Positions 1 to 6,623 of a stretch of DNA of 9,686 nt are shown here, piece by piece; within the stretch, counting starts at the first letter, position 1; every line of letters starts with the position of its first letter. The DNA lies in assembly GCA_018222695.1 (NCBI GenBank), contig JAAEZV010000048.1, positions 1-9,686 of the forward strand, written 5' to 3'. Both the position numbers and the translations under genes were made by a program. The notes under the pieces are model-generated. The model made no database searches. It was not told the DNA's origin and saw only the letters and a program-made list of their open reading frames with translations. Source of the stretch: Gammaproteobacteria bacterium. GTDB taxonomy: Bacteria > Pseudomonadota > Gammaproteobacteria > Pseudomonadales > Halieaceae.

Positions 1-1443
1 TCGCTGGGCGGCACCCACAATCTGGAGTGGTGGAAATTTAGTGATGTGGTCAACAGGCTTCTCTCCGAGCTGGGCATCGACCCTCAGGCAATGCGTCGAG
101 AGATGACCTTTGAATACGGGCGGGACGCACCTAACAGCCCGGCAATGTGGTTTGACGCCGATACCTACGAAGAAAGCCGGCTGATACCGAACTTTAGCTT
201 GCGAAATCACCTGACGAGGGAACAGATTGACCAAATTCCCATCTCGGTGGAGGGACGCAAATCTCTGCTGCGGTTGTACTCAGGTGACATCTCTCACTCA
301 AAGCTTTCCGAGGCCGAGTTAGAGACGCTGCTCAGTGAAATAAGCTATCCGGATTTTCTCCGCGAGTACGCAGGCCTCACCGAGGACGCGGTCCAGTTAT
401 TTGATAAAGACCAGCACGGATCTTACGGTCTCGAAATGCGTGCGCTATCTGCAGCTGAGGCCATTTGGGAGGGCTATCCGGGGGCGCATTTGTTTGGCCG
501 GGACTGGGAAGTGGAGGACTTTCAGTACCCCGTTGCCATGTGGCCGGACGGCAACGCCAGCCTTGCTCGGCTGCTGGTCGCTAAATTGATTCCTGAGGTA
601 GCGCCGGAAGCTGACGCCCTAAACATTGCTGCGGCAAACTTCGATTACTCCCTGTTGGATCAAAGTGCCAACAACGTGCGGTTACGGCTGAATGCGACCG
701 TGGTCAATACCGAAAACACAGAGACCGGCGTTTCGGTGACGTACGCATCGTCGGGAAAAATCCATCGCGTGACAGCGAAGCACTCGGTGCTGGCCTGCTA
801 TCACAGCATCATTCCCCATTTGTGCCCGTCTATACCTGAGGCTCAAAAAGACGCGCTCAAATATCAGGTCAAGATGCCGCTTGTATTGACCAATGTACTG
901 ATTCGTAACCGCGACGCACTCGACAAACTGGGCATTGACGCCATTTCTTGTCCCGGTCGACTGCACGGCAGACTGTTTCTCTTTCAAGGCATCCATACCG
1001 GGGGCTATGAGAGCAAAGGTGATGCTGTGTCGCTCGTATTTTGGGGGTCGATTTCACCACCAGAGGACGCAATCGATATCCGGAGCCAGCTCAGAGGATC
1101 ACGTCAAAAGCTTCTGGACCTCTCGTTGGAGGACTTTGAACGCGAGGTGCGGACGGTGCTTGATGAATTACTGGGCCCCGCTGGCTTCGATGTCACCGAG
1201 GATGTTCTCGCAATCACGGTGAACCGTTGGCCCCATGGTTACGCCTATGAATATATGCAGCTGTGGGATCCGGAATGGGCGCCAGGTGAAGCGCCGCATG
1301 AAATTGCGCGCCAACGGTTTGACTCGATCTCGATCGCCAACGCGGATGCAGGCGCCTCTGCCTACACTCATGTCGCCATTGACCAAGCCTATCGCGCTAT
1401 TACCGAGCTCTCAGAACTCTCACAAAATGCAGAAAAACTGTAG
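1..1443 (+). CDS. FAD-dependent amine oxidase, spermidine dehydrogenase-like (5' truncated by window edge)
   Basis: The reading frame is open from base 1 with no stop upstream of the first candidate start (a GTG at 46), so the gene begins outside the window. 480 residues are visible. The dinucleotide-binding N-terminus (GxGxxG) is not in view, and relatives are, from memory, about 600-680 residues. The visible part opens with SLGGTHNLEWW, the family's GGT turn. It then carries PDGNASLARLL (nt 544-576), NRWPHGYAYEY (nt 1222-1254) and a C-terminal flavin-contacting block, ANADAGASAYTHVAIDQAYR (nt 1336-1395). These are typical of the flavin amine oxidase branch that includes Pseudomonas spermidine dehydrogenase. 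Such enzymes oxidise a secondary or primary amine and are often periplasmic via a Tat signal, but that end is missing here. The substrate is therefore inferred, not shown. The gene ends with TAG and is convergent with the AraC-type gene, 89 bp apart. Confidence 0.72.
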   Translation, partial: SLGGTHNLEWWKFSDVVNRLLSELGIDPQAMRREMTFEYGRDAPNSPAMWFDADTYEESRLIPNFSLRNHLTREQIDQIPISVEGRKSLLRLYSGDISHSKLSEAELETLLSEISYPDFLREYAGLTEDAVQLFDKDQHGSYGLEMRALSAAEAIWEGYPGAHLFGRDWEVEDFQYPVAMWPDGNASLARLLVAKLIPEVAPEADALNIAAANFDYSLLDQSANNVRLRLNATVVNTENTETGVSVTYASSGKIHRVTAKHSVLACYHSIIPHLCPSIPEAQKDALKYQVKMPLVLTNVLIRNRDALDKLGIDAISCPGRLHGRLFLFQGIHTGGYESKGDAVSLVFWGSISPPEDAIDIRSQLRGSRQKLLDLSLEDFEREVRTVLDELLGPAGFDVTEDVLAITVNRWPHGYAYEYMQLWDPEWAPGEAPHEIARQRFDSISIANADAGASAYTHVAIDQAYRAITELSELSQNAEKL

Positions 1444-1532
1444 CTCCGAGGTAGCCAGGGCGCCGTTACCCACCGCCGGAAAGCTGCCGACAAGTGTCGA
1501 TATGAGCTACACCTCTAATCTGCGGTTAAGAC

Positions 1533-2333
1533 CTAGGAGAGTTTGTTTTTTTCGCGCCGATAAGCTCCCGGGGTCACACCAAAGACTTTTTGAAAAGCAG
1601 AATAAAAAGTCGAGGTGGAATTGAAACCAACCTCCGAGGCAATCTCGGTCGTTGACAGATAAGGAGGAGTGCCGTGCTCAAGAATCGTAGCCGCGGCTTC
1701 AACGCGGCTACGATTAACAAAGTGGAAAAAGTTAGATTGAAGACCTGCGTTGATAGCTTGAGATACATGATTAACGCTAGTGCCAAGATAGGTAGCTAGC
1801 TTGGGTAGTGACAGGCTTGAATCAAGATACAACTGATCACGGTGCATGGCCTCCTCTATTTTCGCGAGCAAATCGGCCATGACCTCCCGACTCATCCCCG
1901 ACTTCAAATACTGTCCACCGAATTCGCCGTCAGGTCGTTCAGTTTTCTCTTCCGGTTGCTGATAGTAATCCCTGATTTCTAACGCGAGTCCGTCCCTAAA
2001 AGTTACAAAGTCAGCGCCGCGGAGAACCAGCTCCTCTCCGCAAGGTCGCGTCAACTTTCCACAATACTGGAATGCGCACCTGTCACCATGGCAGAAGACT
2101 TCGCCTGATAATTCATAGTGATACTGGTAACTCGCAAAATAATCAGCTAACTCTTCAGCAAGCTCATCGCGAGTCATCTCCTCTTGCCAGGCTTCATCAA
2201 CGTAGCGAACTTCTGGGCTCATTAAAGCTAATAAACCATCTGCATCGCCAAGGTTCCAAGCTTCCATGTAGCTAGAAACAAAGGCAATCGCGCGGATCTT
2301 CTCTTCGGATTTCAATTCGCACACCTCGGCCAT
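1533..2333 (-). CDS. AraC-family transcriptional regulator with N-terminal NTF2/SnoaL-like domain
   Basis: A 266-residue protein with two parts. Residues about 12-126 look like an NTF2/SnoaL fold: a FVSSYMEAWNLGDADGLLALM opening helix, then RYVDEAW, and strands ending ADFVTFRDGLALEIRDYYQ. This fold usually forms a cone with a small-molecule pocket. Residues about 165-262 are an AraC DNA-binding domain with two helix-turn-helix units: LPKLATYLGTSVNHVSQAIN, and TEIASEVGFNSTSTFYSAFQ followed by the signature end FGVTPGAYRR. Most AraC proteins sense ligands through a cupin or other N-terminal domain, so this pairing is unusual. It recalls ECF41/SigJ sigma factors, where a SnoaL-like domain modulates the regulator. 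Four cysteines (81, 86, 91, 98) cluster in the sensor half. The ATG at 2333 has only a weak ribosome site. The gene is divergent from the membrane protein gene and may control it and itself. Its GC content is visibly lower than that of the genes to the right. Confidence 0.88.
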   Translation of the reverse strand: MAEVCELKSEEKIRAIAFVSSYMEAWNLGDADGLLALMSPEVRYVDEAWQEEMTRDELAEELADYFASYQYHYELSGEVFCHGDRCAFQYCGKLTRPCGEELVLRGADFVTFRDGLALEIRDYYQQPEEKTERPDGEFGGQYLKSGMSREVMADLLAKIEEAMHRDQLYLDSSLSLPKLATYLGTSVNHVSQAINAGLQSNFFHFVNRSRVEAAATILEHGTPPYLSTTEIASEVGFNSTSTFYSAFQKVFGVTPGAYRREKNKLS

Positions 2334-2532
2334 TGGCGCTTCAGACTGAGTGGAATCGCTGTATTGTTGGTTTTTCGAAAGACACTACTACTCAACAGAT
2401 ATTTGAAGCTTAACCATCAGCCCATGAGTGTATAAAAGATTAAGAGTCAAATCTTTAGCTAATCCCGACACTAAACTCCTGCTCAGTGGACTCAGTGGAA
2501 ATAGCCCCTGCATTTTGGTACCTAGATTGAAT
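2334..2532. promoter_or_regulatory. Divergent promoter/leader region between the AraC-type gene and the membrane protein gene
   Basis: This 199-bp strip separates two divergent starts. It contains the motif CTSAGTGGA three times in one orientation: ACTGAGTGGAA at 2345-2355, and an exact 9-bp tandem pair CTCAGTGGA at 2482-2490 and 2491-2499. A fourth, inverted copy (TTCCACTCAG) lies at 2656-2665 inside the coding region. A 7-bp perfect hairpin, AAAGATT (2435-2441) with AATCTTT (2450-2456), surrounds an 8-nt loop. TATAAA at 2431-2436 could be a -10 box for the rightward gene, although I see no well-spaced -35. Short direct repeats next to an AraC-type gene are what an AraC operator would look like, but no binding is shown. 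Confidence 0.4.
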
Positions 2533-3375
2533 ATGCGACCAGCTCAACGACCACAACTTAACGCGAGACAATGCACGAAGCTTATTGTCTATTCCCTGTT
2601 GTTGGTCAATTTTCTCCAATATGTACTTGCAGATATAGAGTACATGAGACACCACTTCCACTCAGGATGGCGTTGGCATGATTGGACGGCCTCTTTCACT
2701 ACGACGATTGATGAGCTCAGCTGGTTCGTAATCTTGATCCTGCTCGAACTTGAAACGTTCCTCTTATCTGATTCGGCGTTTTCCCGCAGCAGAATGCGGG
2801 CCATCCATCTGGTCAAGGCAATTTGTTACCTGTCGATTGGCCATACGATCTTTGTTTATGCTCGGGATACTGCGCTACTGGCTAATGCAACGCATTTTGT
2901 CGACACGACTCTCTGCACGTTCTCTGACCAAGCACTGTCGTTTTCTCGAAATCTTACCTACTGGGAACTGAATGCGACTAACTGCGCGCAGCTATCGTCG
3001 GAAAATGAATTTTTCATTTTTTTTCAAGGTCAGGCGATCACTGACGCATCCGGAATGCAAATAGAGCTTCAACTCGCGTGGGCAGATCTAATCGAGGCAA
3101 CTGTCTGGATTTTGGTGCTGCTTGTTATCGAGCTCAGCGTGAAACTTCAAGACCGAGGTGTGGGAACCAGTGTAATACTGTCATTTGCGACCTACCTTAA
3201 GTATCTATTGTATGGCGTGCTGTGGTCGATAGCTGCCTACTGGGCTTACCGCGGTCACTGGATATTTGCTTGGGATGAAACCCTGTGGATCTTAGGTTTT
3301 ATGGCCATCAGTGCAAATCTTTCGCAATGGCGAAAACAACTGGCGGGCGTAAGCAAAAATCCAGCGCTTGACTGA
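2533..3375 (+). CDS. Unrecognised six-helix inner-membrane protein
   Basis: I do not recognise the family. The frame opens at a GTG at 2428 (315 residues), but the first 35 residues are polar, have no ribosome site, and run through a hairpin and a tandem repeat. I therefore prefer the ATG at 2533 (280 residues), also weakly preceded. In the 315-residue numbering, hydrophobic segments lie at about 51-69, 98-114, 126-144, 221-240, 250-272 and 278-297. Basic residues follow helices 2, 4 and 6 (SRSRMR, KLQDR, WRKQ), so by the positive-inside rule both ends are cytoplasmic. The loop at about 145-220 would be periplasmic. It carries the only two cysteines there (163 and 186), which could form a disulfide. 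Intramembrane acidic residues occur in LELET (helix 2) and LLVIEL (helix 4). The gene diverges from the NTF2-AraC regulator, suggesting control by it. GC is about 47% in a spot count. Confidence 0.7.
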   Translation: MRPAQRPQLNARQCTKLIVYSLLLVNFLQYVLADIEYMRHHFHSGWRWHDWTASFTTTIDELSWFVILILLELETFLLSDSAFSRSRMRAIHLVKAICYLSIGHTIFVYARDTALLANATHFVDTTLCTFSDQALSFSRNLTYWELNATNCAQLSSENEFFIFFQGQAITDASGMQIELQLAWADLIEATVWILVLLVIELSVKLQDRGVGTSVILSFATYLKYLLYGVLWSIAAYWAYRGHWIFAWDETLWILGFMAISANLSQWRKQLAGVSKNPALD

Positions 3376-3449
3376 ATGCCGGGGGAAAAGAGTATGGTAA
3401 AGACTCTTAAAAGCTTACGTCCAAGTAGCTGTGACAGGAGACCAACTCG

Positions 3450-3890
3450 ATGGAACACGCCTGCCAGTGCCCTTGCGGCACCAACCAATTCTCGGCTCAG
3501 GGGCAACCCATCGTTCGCTTCTTCTGCCACTGCACGATTTGCCAGGATAAATATCAAGCGCCTTTCGCAGACGTCACCCTATTTAAGTTGCCCGCAGTAA
3601 GTCTGCCCGAGCAAGCAACCACCTATGGCAAGTACAAACGCTTTGTCGCGATTGACCGCGGTATCTGCGACGCCTGCCACAAACCCGTGATGGCCAAAAT
3701 GGGTGAGGGAGACAAGGGTTATGCGTTTATCTCAACACGGAATTTTGTCGATCCCAGTGCGCTACCACCCAGCGTCATGCACGTGTTTTATGGCACCCGC
3801 GCAGCTGATATCGACGACAATCTGCCTAAACACAAAAGCTGGCTGAGTAGCCAATGGGCGTTTGTAAAGCTGCTCAGAGCAGCAGGGTAA
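3450..3890 (+). CDS. GFA/CENP-V-fold zinc protein
   Basis: A 146-residue protein of the Mss4-like glutathione-dependent formaldehyde-activating (GFA) family. The zinc ligands are visible: CPCG near the start (C7, C9), CHCTICQ at 26-32 (C26, C28, C31) and CDACHKPV at 73-80 (C73, C76). This is the usual CxC / CxxC / CxxC arrangement, with one structural and one more labile zinc site in studied members. The original GFA protein was proposed to join glutathione to formaldehyde. Most family members have no proven reaction, so only the fold is claimed here. The start is well supported: AGGAG at 3436-3440 sits 9 bases before the ATG. The gene lies 74 bp downstream of the membrane protein on the same strand and could be read from the same transcript. 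It converges with the universal stress protein gene. Confidence 0.85.
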   Translation: MEHACQCPCGTNQFSAQGQPIVRFFCHCTICQDKYQAPFADVTLFKLPAVSLPEQATTYGKYKRFVAIDRGICDACHKPVMAKMGEGDKGYAFISTRNFVDPSALPPSVMHVFYGTRAADIDDNLPKHKSWLSSQWAFVKLLRAAG

Positions 3891-3991
3891 ACGGTCCAAT
3901 CGCCAGAGCCCTGAGACATTCACGCCCTCAAAAACTGACAGAACCCCGAAATGGGAAGCACGTTAAAAGAAGGGCGCCCTAAAACCGGCTT
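3891..3991. terminator. Convergent intergenic strip with a GC-rich palindrome
   Basis: This 101-bp gap lies between the 3' ends of the GFA gene and the universal stress protein gene. A perfect 10-bp palindrome, AGGGCGCCCT (3971-3980), is flanked by A-rich DNA on both sides (AAAAG before, AAAA after). On the leftward strand it is preceded by TTTT and followed by TCTTTTAA, so it could act as a weak terminator for the SulP-Usp transcript. The stem is short and the U-tract imperfect. Nothing else stands out. Confidence 0.25.
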
Positions 3992-4858
3992 CTAAAGATG
4001 CACCGTCACGGTGGGTACCTTCGAGGCGCGAAGCAGGTCATTGGTTTTGCTGCCGAGAAAGAGGCTCTTCAAAGGCGAGCGGCTGTAGGCCCCCATCACC
4101 AACATGTCGATCTCCCTGTCGGCAATCGCCTGCGTGATCTGTTGCTCTGGATTCCCGGGCAGATAGGCCGTCTCCACCTCGAACCCGCTTTTTGCCAGAG
4201 TCCTGCTCGCCCACTCCAGATGTTTATCTGCATCACCGTTTTGTTTGCCTGACATGACCACGTGCACAGGCAAATCAGTGAGCGCGGGATTGGCAGCCAG
4301 CATACTGATGCAGTTGCGCGTCATGCGCCTTCCGTCATAAGCCACTAAGAGACTTTTTGGCTCGGAGAACGCATTGGCGACGGTTAAGATGGGTCTGCGA
4401 ATTTTGCGACTGATGCTCTCAACATGCCGCCCCATATCGCGCTGGGTCTGTGCCGCCGACTTACCGCGACGGCCTAACACGTAAAGTGCGACGTCCTGCT
4501 GCTGCTCATCGAGCGTCTCTAGCAACTGTCCGTAGCGTTGCCGAACATCAACGGCAATACCCTCCCTTTGCTCACTGCGCTTTTTCAGCTCATTAAGAAA
4601 GAGTCGGCCCTGCTCCCGGATCGTCCGCGAGCGCTCCCCCTCCTCCTCTGCCAGCCGGTTCAGCAGGTTCTCCTGGGCATCAAAACCAATGGCTCCACTG
4701 TGGTCATCGCTAGTGGCGGTTTCCTGATGGCGATCAATGATGTGGAGCAACTCAAGTGGCAAGTTAAATTTTTGGGCGACCCAGGCACTGTAGTCCGCCA
4801 CATAGTCGGCGTAGGGCGACTGGTCAACACAGGCGAGCACTTTTTTAGGCTGCTTCAT
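3992..4858 (-). CDS. Tandem-domain universal stress protein (UspA superfamily, UspE-like)
   Basis: A 288-residue protein with two UspA domains, at residues about 4-162 and 166-288. Domain 1 opens KKVLACVDQSPYADYVADYS with the nucleotide-contacting Asp (D12), and has GRRG at 129-132 followed ten residues later by G143. Domain 2 opens KSLLVAYDGRRMTRN and ends with GAYSRSPLKSLFLGS (256-270) and VPTVTVHL. The ATP-binding pattern is G-x2-G-x9-G-S/T. Domain 2 keeps the last GS but has Ser (259) in place of the second Gly. Domain 1 keeps GxxG but has ten residues to the next Gly, which is followed by Arg. Nucleotide binding is thus plausible but not certain in either half. A charged helix (about 60-98) extends domain 1. 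The gene starts 8 bp after the SulP stop without a clear ribosome site, suggesting cotranscription and translational coupling. Two-domain Usps act in the cytoplasm in stress survival. Confidence 0.9.
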   Translation of the reverse strand: MKQPKKVLACVDQSPYADYVADYSAWVAQKFNLPLELLHIIDRHQETATSDDHSGAIGFDAQENLLNRLAEEEGERSRTIREQGRLFLNELKKRSEQREGIAVDVRQRYGQLLETLDEQQQDVALYVLGRRGKSAAQTQRDMGRHVESISRKIRRPILTVANAFSEPKSLLVAYDGRRMTRNCISMLAANPALTDLPVHVVMSGKQNGDADKHLEWASRTLAKSGFEVETAYLPGNPEQQITQAIADREIDMLVMGAYSRSPLKSLFLGSKTNDLLRASKVPTVTVHL

Positions 4859-4866
4859 ACTGGCGG

Positions 4867-6342
4867 CTACTGAGGCAGGAGCAGATCTTCCGCCCCGTCC
4901 TTGTCGTGTAAACCAAAGCGATCCACCATCGTTGCGCTGGCCTCATTCAAGCCGATGACCTCGACATCCGCTCCCTCACGGCGGAACTTGAGCACCACCT
5001 TGTCCAAAGCACTGACCGCTGTGATGTCCCAGAAGTGGGCGCGGCTGACATCAATCCGCACAGTATCGATCACCTCTTTAAAGTCGAAAGATTGGGCGAA
5101 TCGGTCTGCACTGGCAAAAAAGACTTGGCCTAGCACGGTGTAAGTCCTGACCCGACCCTCATTCTCAGACTGGGAACGAATCACCAGAATGCGACCGACC
5201 TTTTGGGCGAAGAAGAAACCCGAAAGCAGGACCCCTGACAATACGCCCTGCGCAAGATCGTGGGTAGAGACCGTCACAGCAACCGTGACCACCATCACTA
5301 CGCTCGAGCTCGGTGGATGGGTTCGCAGGCTGCGAATAGAATCCCAGTTAAACGTGCCGATAGATACCATGATCATCACAGCGACCAACGCCGCCATGGG
5401 AATCTGTCGAACCCAATCGCTGAAAAACAACAAAAGTAGCAGCAGGAAAATGCCCGCACTGAGCGTGGACAAGCGCCCACGACCACCTGATTTCACGTTG
5501 ATCACCGACTGGCCGATCATCGCGCAGCCGGCCATGCCACCCAGAAAACCGCTGGCAATATTGGCCACACCCTGGCCCATACACTCGCGGCTCTTGTTGC
5601 TGGTGGTATCGGTTAGGTCATCGACGATGGTGGCAGTCATGAGCGACTCGAGCAGCCCCACCACCATTAGCGTTACGGCGTAGGGGAAGATGATCTCCAG
5701 CGTTTCTAGATTGAGCGGAATATCTGGGATCAGAAATACCGGAAGCGTCGACGGCAGATCGCCCATATCGCCGACCGTCCGGACGTCGATACCGAAGTAA
5801 ATCGAGACTGCCGTGAGCAACACGATAGCCACTAGGGGAGACGGCACCACCCGTGTGATGAAGGGCAGGCCATAAATGATGCCCAGACCAGCAGCAGCCA
5901 TGACATATACCGCATAAGGCACATCGATGAGTTCGGGCAGCTGGGCCATAAAGATCAGAATTGCCAGCGCATTCACAAAACCGGTAACGACTGAGCGCGA
6001 AACAAACCGCATGAGCTCCCCAAGCCGAATCCAACCCGCAATAATCTGCAAGATGCCAGTGAGGATAGTGGCGGCGAACAGATACTCGAGGCCGTGCTCT
6101 TTAACCAGCGTCACCATCAGGAGCGCCATGGCGCCCGTGGCGGCCGAGATCATACCGGGTCGCCCGCCCGCAAAAGAGATCACCACAGCAATACAAAAGG
6201 AGGCATACAGCCCCACACGCGGATCGACACCCGCGATGATGGAGAAGGCAATGGCCTCGGGGATGAGTGCCAGTGCCACTACCAATCCCGCAAGCAGATC
6301 GCTGCGAATATTGGAGAACCACTCCTGACGAAGTTTATTCAT
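4867..6342 (-). CDS. SulP-family (SLC26A) anion transporter with C-terminal STAS domain
   Basis: A 491-residue inner-membrane transporter from the ATG at 6342. The frame can be extended to 6594, but the extra 84 residues (rich in Trp, Cys and His) do not look like the family, whose members begin shortly before [20 protein letters not shown]. That stretch and the following [12 protein letters not shown] are SulP hallmarks. The membrane domain occupies residues about 15-385 with many hydrophobic helices. The STAS domain follows (about 395-485), with its conserved loop [20 protein letters not shown]. SulP proteins carry sulfate, bicarbonate or dicarboxylates with sodium or protons. The residues do not let me choose, and I see no carbonic anhydrase or sulfate-assimilation gene nearby. 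The stop is 8 bp before the universal stress protein gene, so the two form an operon with the transporter first. It diverges from the methyltransferase gene. No strong ribosome site precedes the ATG. Confidence 0.93.
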   Translation of the reverse strand: MNKLRQEWFSNIRSDLLAGLVVALALIPEAIAFSIIAGVDPRVGLYASFCIAVVISFAGGRPGMISAATGAMALLMVTLVKEHGLEYLFAATILTGILQIIAGWIRLGELMRFVSRSVVTGFVNALAILIFMAQLPELIDVPYAVYVMAAAGLGIIYGLPFITRVVPSPLVAIVLLTAVSIYFGIDVRTVGDMGDLPSTLPVFLIPDIPLNLETLEIIFPYAVTLMVVGLLESLMTATIVDDLTDTTSNKSRECMGQGVANIASGFLGGMAGCAMIGQSVINVKSGGRGRLSTLSAGIFLLLLLLFFSDWVRQIPMAALVAVMIMVSIGTFNWDSIRSLRTHPPSSSVVMVVTVAVTVSTHDLAQGVLSGVLLSGFFFAQKVGRILVIRSQSENEGRVRTYTVLGQVFFASADRFAQSFDFKEVIDTVRIDVSRAHFWDITAVSALDKVVLKFRREGADVEVIGLNEASATMVDRFGLHDKDGAEDLLLPQ

Positions 6343-6623
6343 GAAAGACCAGTAAAAGGGGGCGCCGGATTGCCATGGCGATACGGCCCAGCGAGCGGAA
6401 TGGATTGTTATCCGCACCGACGCGCCATCGGTGAATCCTGCCTGCTCGCCCACCACGGCAACACACCCACCGTGGCAACAAAAATTACCCCTCGTTATCC
6501 ATTCGGTGCTTTTAGGCCCAAAAGTGTCGGCATGAAGCAACCAAGTTTGCTGTACGCACCGTACAAAGGCCGCGAAATCGCGATAGCTGGGCACTGAGTC
6601 CAGCAGTGATCAGAGGAAAGAAT
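6343..6623. promoter_or_regulatory. Divergent promoter region between the SulP and DmdA-like genes
   Basis: A 281-bp non-coding strip. Near the SulP side, CCACCACGGCAACACA (6450-6465) and CCACCGTGGCAACAAA (6467-6482) form an imperfect direct repeat (13 of 16 identical, 17 bp apart). The inner arms CCACGG (6453-6458) and CCGTGG (6470-6475) also form a dyad. Near the methyltransferase side lies TGTACG-CAC-CGTACA (6551-6565), and next to it CGCGA-AA-TCGCG (6571-6582). These look like operator or leader elements. No convincing -35/-10 pair was found on either strand. Confidence 0.4.
6551..6565. promoter_or_regulatory. Candidate operator: TGTACG-N3-CGTACA dyad
   Basis: A perfect inverted repeat with 6-bp arms and a 3-bp spacer, centred about 66 bp upstream of the methyltransferase ATG. 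Its size fits a site for a dimeric repressor. A second 5-bp-arm dyad, CGCGA-AA-TCGCG, follows 5 bp later. The factor that would bind is not identifiable from this window. Confidence 0.35.

Noticed and set aside
2428..2532. A 35-residue extension of the membrane protein from a GTG
   Set aside because: No ribosome site, a polar sequence, and it runs through a hairpin and an exact 9-bp duplication. Not excluded, but the ATG at 2533 is preferred.
3388..3408. A 6-bp hairpin (AAGAGT/ACTCTT) between the membrane protein and GFA genes as a terminator
   Set aside because: The stem is AT-rich, the loop is 9 nt and there is no U-tract; it is too weak to claim.
6343..6594. An 84-residue N-terminal extension of the SulP frame
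   Set aside because: The residues do not resemble SulP N-termini, the stretch contains repeats and dyads typical of a promoter region, and the ATG at 6342 fits the family start.
6094..6597. A 167-codon rightward frame overlapping the SulP start and intergenic strip
   Set aside because: It is antisense to SulP in its first half, has low-complexity His/Arg/Gly composition and no motif.
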